Shown: piece after piece, positions 47,284 to 64,000 of the stretch | Position numbering within the stretch: position 1 is the stretch's first letter | How the letters are laid out: the number at the start of each line of letters is the position of its first letter | Assembly (NCBI RefSeq): GCF_051622035.1 | Contig: NC_135364.1 | Coordinates: forward strand, 11,485,001 to 11,549,000 | Origin: Arctopsyche grandis | Taxonomy: Eukaryota; Arthropoda; Insecta; Trichoptera; Hydropsychidae | Direction of reading: 5' to 3' | Length of the DNA: 64,000 bases | The notes under the pieces: model-generated | What the model saw: the letters and a program-made list of their open reading frames with translations, nothing else | What the model was told of the DNA's origin: nothing | Database searches by the model: none | Position numbers and translations under genes: made by a program

Positions 47284-49049
47284 AAAAGATATATAGAAAT
47301 TATCTCAACAATACTAATTTAAATCTAATAAAAAATAAAATTTGTTTTACAAGCATATTTGTGTGCATACAATTGCTGCACAAAGTGTCTGTACGTAGGA
47401 TTGATTTATAATGAACTGTATATGATTCAGAGAGATAAATAGCGATATGATGAGTCGTCATTATCCGCTCGATTGCTCGCTAGTGCTTTTTTTATTCTTC
47501 TTCTTCTCGGTATGTCCACATCCATAAGCAAGTATATCGAGCAGAACCAACAGATTTATAGACAGCGTTCGAAAATGGCCAACCGACAAAAAAAATCCCA
47601 AAGGCCTACATACATAGAAGACGCTGCACGCTGATGAGAAAAACAGACACGCTTTAAGCGACATTTAATTTTGTAAATTTATTCGTGCACAGTGCGTTTT
47701 AATAACGGGTGATTACACCGATTTTTAATAAGCTTTCCGGTTGATTTATGAACGGAGAATAATGTTTCCCATGCGACCCCAACTATACAAACAACTATGC
47801 TTTCGGCGAGCATGTGCAACGTTCGTGTCGATGCTTTAAATGTGGTTAAAACTCTAGGGATGGTTTATTGCAGGGGTTGCAGCAAACCGAGTGTCTCAAA
47901 TTAGTGTTAATCAAAATAATGTTTCATTCAATTTTGCCATATTTACTAAGAAAAATTATTTGGTATTTACTAAAAATATAATTTGAAAAAAATTTCTTAA
48001 TACTTACTTTAATTATTAAAAACGAACATTAAGAGGGCTATACACCCGAAACCTTAATTTTTTTGCCGTTCCTTTTTTCGATATATACATATATTGAGTG
48101 AATGCGACAAAATTGAGGTTTCGTATTCTCCTATTTTCTCCTCCGAAACTGGACCAATTTTTTAAAAAAATTCACTATCGGTATGAGAAAGATATTTTCT
48201 GTGCAACTATGCGCGTATTTTTTTTTAATTCGACCGTGAAATAAGCACGCTGGACTCTTTTCGTGGGTGTAAAAAAGAGGCGATTTTATTGATGTTTGGC
48301 GGCTCCTAGCTCCAATAAAAAATAAAAGGATAGATGCAACCCAATGGTTGATATCCATACTATATTAAAAAATAATTTCTCTAGTGCCATAATTGAGGAA
48401 GGGAGAAGTCTAATACGTTTGTATGGACAAGGCGCTGGTGTCCAGCCCTCTTAAAGAGCCACAGTCGCATATTTATGAAAATATGAATTGGTTGAATATA
48501 TACTTATTGATTGGCAAACATTTTAAAGTTTCAACATTCAATTGCGTTTTATCACTGGACGACATGTTCATGAAATACAAAGTCCTTAGGCAGGAGCATT
48601 TGTTCCTGGTAAACTGAAACAACATTCGACTAATTTGCAAATATTTTTGTAGGAGACATCATTTTCGACGAAGGCTTAAATAATTAAAACCATCTATTAT
48701 GTAGATAAAAAGGTGCATTAGTTTTATCTCGACTTACCAGGACAGAGACCCAAAAGTCCAGCATTGTACATTAATAGTAAAAAATAATACATTTACTAAC
48801 GTGAATATGAATTTATATTTCCTTATATTTATATTTATTATATTATATTTATTATATTTCCTTATGCTATATATTTTTTTATTTGATATTTTTACTTTAT
48901 CTGTTATTATTAAATGCTGTTTTTTATGTTTATGTATGGATGTATTTATGTTTATGTTCAAATGTATTTTTTTTATGTATAATTGATGGGTGTATTATTT
49001 TCGTTGTGTATTGATTTGTGTTTAATTGTTATTTTGTTTTTTTTGTGTT
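47284..49049. other. Intergenic, no recognised gene
   Basis: Frames at 47461-47664 (-, 67 codons) and 48423-48617 (+, 64 codons) begin with ATG and have less biased composition, but no domain. The first lies upstream of, and in the same orientation as, the 46.9-kb open frame and could be an exon of the same transcript; this is speculative. Confidence 0.35.
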
Positions 49050-49131
49050 ATGTTTTTTGACCATTGTGGCGCTTTAGGAATTCCTGTTATGCCACAATGG
49101 TCTGTTTAGAATAAAATAAATAAATAAATAA
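49050..49131 (+). repeat. LINE 3' end, second copy of the 10.15-kb tail
   Basis: GACCATTGTGGCGCTTTAGG, then TGCCACAATGGTC, then (AAAT)n. The self-complementary ACCATTGTGGC/GCCACAATGGT forms a hairpin just before the tail. Confidence 0.65.
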
Positions 49132-49299
49132 CAAGACCTTAAAAAAAGTAAGCAAAGAAAATTAATTTCAGAAAATGTTTTAATTAGAATCTTGGAAAAG
49201 GAGATATTGTGCTATTTTAGTGTTTTAAATATCATCAGCTTCATATCCCATAAATCTTTATTTATTTCTATTAAATTGATGGATTTAGAACACTTCTTC

Positions 49300-49975
49300 T
49301 TTCTTGCTTGCTCAATGCTGATCGTCGTGGTCATTGGTGTCATTTTGGATACGATTGACGATCCGCCTCCTCTCCTCTCAGTTCTGTGCCGAGTTAAAAA
49401 CAGCGTTAAGGGACGATCCCGCCAGTTCCTTGATTTGGTCAGACCATCTCTTGGGAGACCGTCCTCTCGTTCGCTTTCCCTCCAGAGTTCCGGAGACTAC
49501 CAGCCTCTCCAGACTCTACACATTCTTCCTGGCCATATGGCCAAAGTATGAAAGAACTATTTTCCTACATATTGTGGAAAGTCTCTCTGAGACTGCCAGC
49601 TCTTTGAGGATGGAGATGTTCAGGCGTCTTGCGGTCCATGGTATGTACAGCATCCATCTCCAGCACCACATTTTTAATGCATCCAGAATGTCCTTTTCTC
49701 TCTTTTTGAGGATCCATGTCTCGACTTCATATAAGGCAATGGGGAACACCAGAGAATGCACCAGACGGATTTTCATTATTTTAATAATAGAGCGGTTCTT
49801 CCATATTTTTACAAAGCTTTTCTATGTTTCATAACCAAACTGACCATCGCCGTTTCGCCATTCCTACTTTTCTGCGGATTTCCATTTGTCATCCTCCTTC
49901 CCTTGAGATCAAGTCACCTAGGTAGATAAAATCGTCGACTTCCTCATAGTCTTTTAGAGCGTTGGATTTTTCTTT
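49300..49975 (-). pseudogene. Non-LTR reverse transcriptase, C-terminal remnant
   Basis: Minus frames give YEEVDDFIYLGDLI (about 49930), then MKIRLVHSLVFPIALYEVET, a WCWRWMLYIPWTARRLN segment and LSYFGHMARKN (49776-49516), then GKR...GRSPKRWSDQIKEL in another frame (about 49430). The order YLG, then W-x-L, WCWRR-x-L-x-x-PWT-x-RR and FGH is typical of LINE proteins annotated as endonuclease/reverse transcriptase. Frameshifts and stops make it dead. Distinct from the RTE-like and Jockey-like copies. Confidence 0.8.
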
Positions 49976-49985
49976 ATCTCTAGAC

Positions 49986-51000
49986 CAGTGGCTCTCACGT
50001 GAAATTTTACTGTGGCCGCATAGTTGACATTGGCAGTTCTATGGAAACGTCTGGTGGCCGCACCAAATTTCGCTTTTGTTGTGATTAAAAAAATTAAGCT
50101 ATTTTTTTATTACTAAAAAATTGGATCAATACATAAGTTCATTAAATAAGAGATATTTGATAAATTTGGTACATATCTATGTATTTATTTAATAAGAGGT
50201 ATGTAAAAATAATGCAAATGGAAATTCCCCTAAACTCCTTTCTTCCAATGCGAGCCGCATGGCTGCTTCAAAGTTTACACCTGTCAGCTTTTTTCGATAT
50301 TTATTTTTTATGAAATGCATTACACTGAATGATCTTTCACAGTATACAGTTGTAGGAACTATCGACAATATTAATAAAGCAATTTTTGTCAATCCTCTGA
50401 ATTGACTTGATTCTTGGTCAACGTAAAACTTCGATCAAAATTTTTCTACGTAATATCATTAAAATAGTGTTTAAGTACTTAGTCACGACTCATTTCCAAT
50501 AACACATTTAACGTGAGCCCAGTTATTTAAATTGAATACTGAAAATTATGTTAATCTCATTTGTAGTCCAATGAAATTTTTATTCATCTAAAAAGGGGAA
50601 GTTGAAATGAAAGAGTTTTAAAAAAATTCAATTCTTCAAATCTTTTATCAAATTCCAGATTTAGAGATTGAAGACACTCTTTTATTTGAAGCTTTAATTT
50701 TAATTTAGAAGTTGTGTCCGTAATTTTACCTCAGAAATCGCTAAAAGAAGGTAAAATAGGAAAATTGTCATTTTCAATTTCTGACATGAGGCTTTTCAAT
50801 GTGTTTTTTTTATTTATCTATAATGAACACGGTTTCTTATTACGTTTCTTATTCACGTATTAGGTAACTTTTATGTAGTTTATTTATCGAACTAATACGC
50901 GCCAAGAAATCCTTTAGGAATTAAATTGACATTTTGAAGGTTTCACTTAAATCTTTATGACTTACGCCCAAAACGGATATAAAATAATCAATTAATTCAC
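49986..51000 (-). pseudogene. Degenerate hAT transposase and terminus
   Basis: The frame 50392-50189 contains SIVPTTVYCERSFSVMHFIK, then NKYRKKLT, the hATC dimerisation motif (T-x-x-CERSFS). Further fragments upstream on the same strand (about 50750-50600) look like transposase but carry stops. CAGTGGCTCTCA at 49987 resembles a hAT terminus next to the C-terminal end. The other terminus was not found. Confidence 0.7.
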
Positions 51001-52355
51001 AAAGAAGTTGAACTCTACTATCGAAGCTTAGCCATCTAATATTGGCAATATATTATATTATATTTTTCTTTGTTGATATAGACTTAAACAAGTTCGACAA
51101 CTTACTACTGGTATTAATTGCATTTAATAATTTTCTTACTGTAAATACCACATCTTCCATACATTTAATAATTACTGCTTAGCTAACTAGCACTTCTTGA
51201 TGCACAATACAATGCATGCGAAATATTTCATTTTCCTTAAACAAATTTAAGTCCCCCTTTCTTTCATTCTTCGGGTTAATACCAAAAACAAAACATTTAT
51301 AATGTATTAATTTTAGAATTCAAATGAGGTATAACAGCTTTTTTCTTTTATATACAAACCTATGTATATGTATGTATGTAGATGCAGATGGAAAATGAGT
51401 CGGTAACAGTGTTGAATCGGAAGACAAAAAAACAGATATGCACAAAAAAGTTTTTATTTCATCACAAGTATTATAAATTATGATTTGTTTTATTTTAATT
51501 GATATTGATCAAAAATTATCAAATACACATATGTACTACAACACAAAATTGAAATTTCCATCACCGTGAATTCTATGTGAGTTATAAAATAATACAGGTT
51601 GTATAAAAAAATAATTTAAGTCATTAAAATCATGATAAATATATTTTGAAATTGTAGAGAAATTTCTAAACTAGATGATTACCTAATCGAAAGGAAAGTT
51701 TTAAATAGTATAAATAATCCATGCAATTAAAACATAAAATGTCTATAAACAGCTAATTTTTGTAACAACGACGAAAGACAAATATCAAATGTATAAAACA
51801 AAGTACACGTGTAATCCATAATATCGATAATACATTCTTAATAGCATTGAGTAGTAATATTTAGGAATGTTATGTATACGCTTATAGACTATGAAAAAAT
51901 ATGTATTGCAATTAATTAGCTCATGCAATCATTGCGCAATAGTATTTTTTTTTTTGTTAAAACAATTATCAAGGCAAACTTTTGTATTGTAGCATTTATA
52001 AAATAACACTAGACTTCACTAGGTATTGCAGTATTAAAAGCTTATGTTATCACTAATTAGTTTAGCTAGGAAACACTTAATCAGAGTAAAAATATTTTCC
52101 TTCCTGTTTTGTTGATATAATTCTTTTGCAGTGTAAGGTGATGCCTATGATTTCCATACATGAAGTACAATTTCATGTAAATTTCCAAAGAAAAGTTTTT
52201 AATTATATAAGTAATAGAACATTTACACTAGTAAATGCAAACATTTCCCAAAAATCAAGTATGATAAAATAGCTCCATTCATTAATAGCTTTAGTCCTTA
52301 ATGATAAATACATATACACACATACAATCTTTACACAAAGACCCAATTCATAGTT
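51001..52355. other. AT-rich sequence downstream of Klc
   Basis: No gene recognised. Part could be 3' UTR of the longest Klc transcript. Confidence 0.4.
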
Positions 52356-52468
52356 TTAGCGTTTGCCCGCGGCCGTCTTCTGTGGAAGCTTAGTCTGTAG
52401 CGTGGCTGTCTTCCATAGAATTTCTGAACTTTGCACGGGATTTTGAGGCTTATATGCGCCTACTTCAA
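52356..52468 (-). CDS. Candidate terminal exon of unknown gene (Klc isoform?)
   Basis: A coding-looking minus frame of 36 codons ends in TAA: it begins EVGAYKPQNPVQSSEILWKT and ends LPQKTAAGKR. Its GC content is well above the surroundings and it is preceded by an acceptor AAAACAG|TT at 52468. It needs an upstream exon ending in phase 1. The Klc exon immediately upstream ends in phase 2, so direct joining fails unless another donor is used. Either an alternative Klc end, the end of another gene, or a pseudogene. Confidence 0.35.
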
Positions 52469-53139
52469 CTGTTTTAAGGGTCAAAATTGGTTGAATATAT
52501 TACTTAGTTGAATGCCATCTATTCAATTTGCTTAAACCAGTCAAAAATTAGTTTTTTGTGGAACCATACTGAAACCTCGTTTATGTGACGTCACGTCTTC
52601 ATACAATTATAAAGAATGATTATTTGACAATTAATCCAAAACTACGAGATATATTATGTATTTTATTGTTTAAAATAATACTTTATGTGTTAATTAACAT
52701 ATCTGGTTACTTGAGTAAATATTAAAATCTGTATTTAAGGTCGAAAACTCGATTGCCAAATTCGAGAAAAAGGTGCCGCGTACAGGGCTTGTTCGCTATA
52801 TTAATTGCGGCGGGCAAAGGGTTTGAAACAATTGTACTGGTAATTGTGCTCGTAAATTAAAATGATTCTTTACTTTTAACTAAGTACTTACTACATACTA
52901 ATTAATCATGCCGTCATAAATGTAATGTTTGCATTCAGTAGTATAAATGTGTTTTGAAAATTATAGTAAGCAAGAAATCATACTGAATCTGAGTTGCAAT
53001 AACACTTAGAATTTGAATTTCAGAAGAATAGTAAGAGCTAAAATCAGCATACAATTTTGTTTCAGATTTTTTTATGTAGTTTATTATACTGTATACTAGA
53101 AACAATTCCATATGGATGTATACTAGATTTCTGTTACAA

Positions 53140-64000
<10,861 letters not shown>

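Overview
The window is nuclear DNA of an AT-rich, intron-containing animal, almost certainly an insect. The evidence is GT-AG introns with phases that join conserved exons, an arthropod-like kinesin light chain and Meox homeobox gene, and a dense load of insect-type transposons (RTE-like, Jockey-like, hAT, piggyBac, Helitron-like, SINE and MITE families). I cannot place the order. There are no bacterial operons and no CRISPR. Layout: 1-21.9 kb is gene-poor and holds transposon relics. A GC-rich CpG island at 21.9-22.9 kb begins a gene-dense block. mRpL49 (mitochondrial ribosomal protein L49) is on the minus strand at 23.05-23.86 kb. It is divergent from, and possibly nested in the first intron of, a seven-exon gene on the plus strand (24.1-32.0 kb) for a large AT-hook, Cys-rich, probably nuclear protein of about 2,230 residues that I do not recognise by name. 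A NIFK-type nucleolar RRM gene (35.0-37.0 kb, +) ends tail-to-tail with a Meox/buttonless-type homeobox gene (37.15-40.5 kb, -). The stretch 40.8-52 kb is again accessory DNA with nested elements. From 53.1 kb to the right edge lies the 3' two thirds of kinesin light chain (Klc, -), whose N-terminal exons are beyond the window. Two supported alternative C-terminal ends, plus possible microexon and distal terminal exons, can be read in Klc. How the parts relate: the five genes serve unrelated housekeeping or developmental roles (mitochondrial translation, chromatin or nuclear function, ribosome biogenesis, mesoderm or other patterning, kinesin-1 cargo transport). Two arrangements may couple their expression: the shared GC-rich promoter zone of mRpL49 and the AT-hook gene, and the abutting 3' ends of NIFK and the homeobox gene. 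Most other reading frames in the window are chance frames or transposon debris. The most informative accessory structures are complete terminal-repeat elements with readable target-site duplications: a 1.5 kb piggyBac-like element, two hAT-like elements, a TTA-flanked MITE that cuts a Jockey reading frame, and several MITEs inside Klc introns. No new defence-like or enzymatic system was found. The large AT-hook/Cys-rich protein and the Klc alternative ends deserve the most follow-up.
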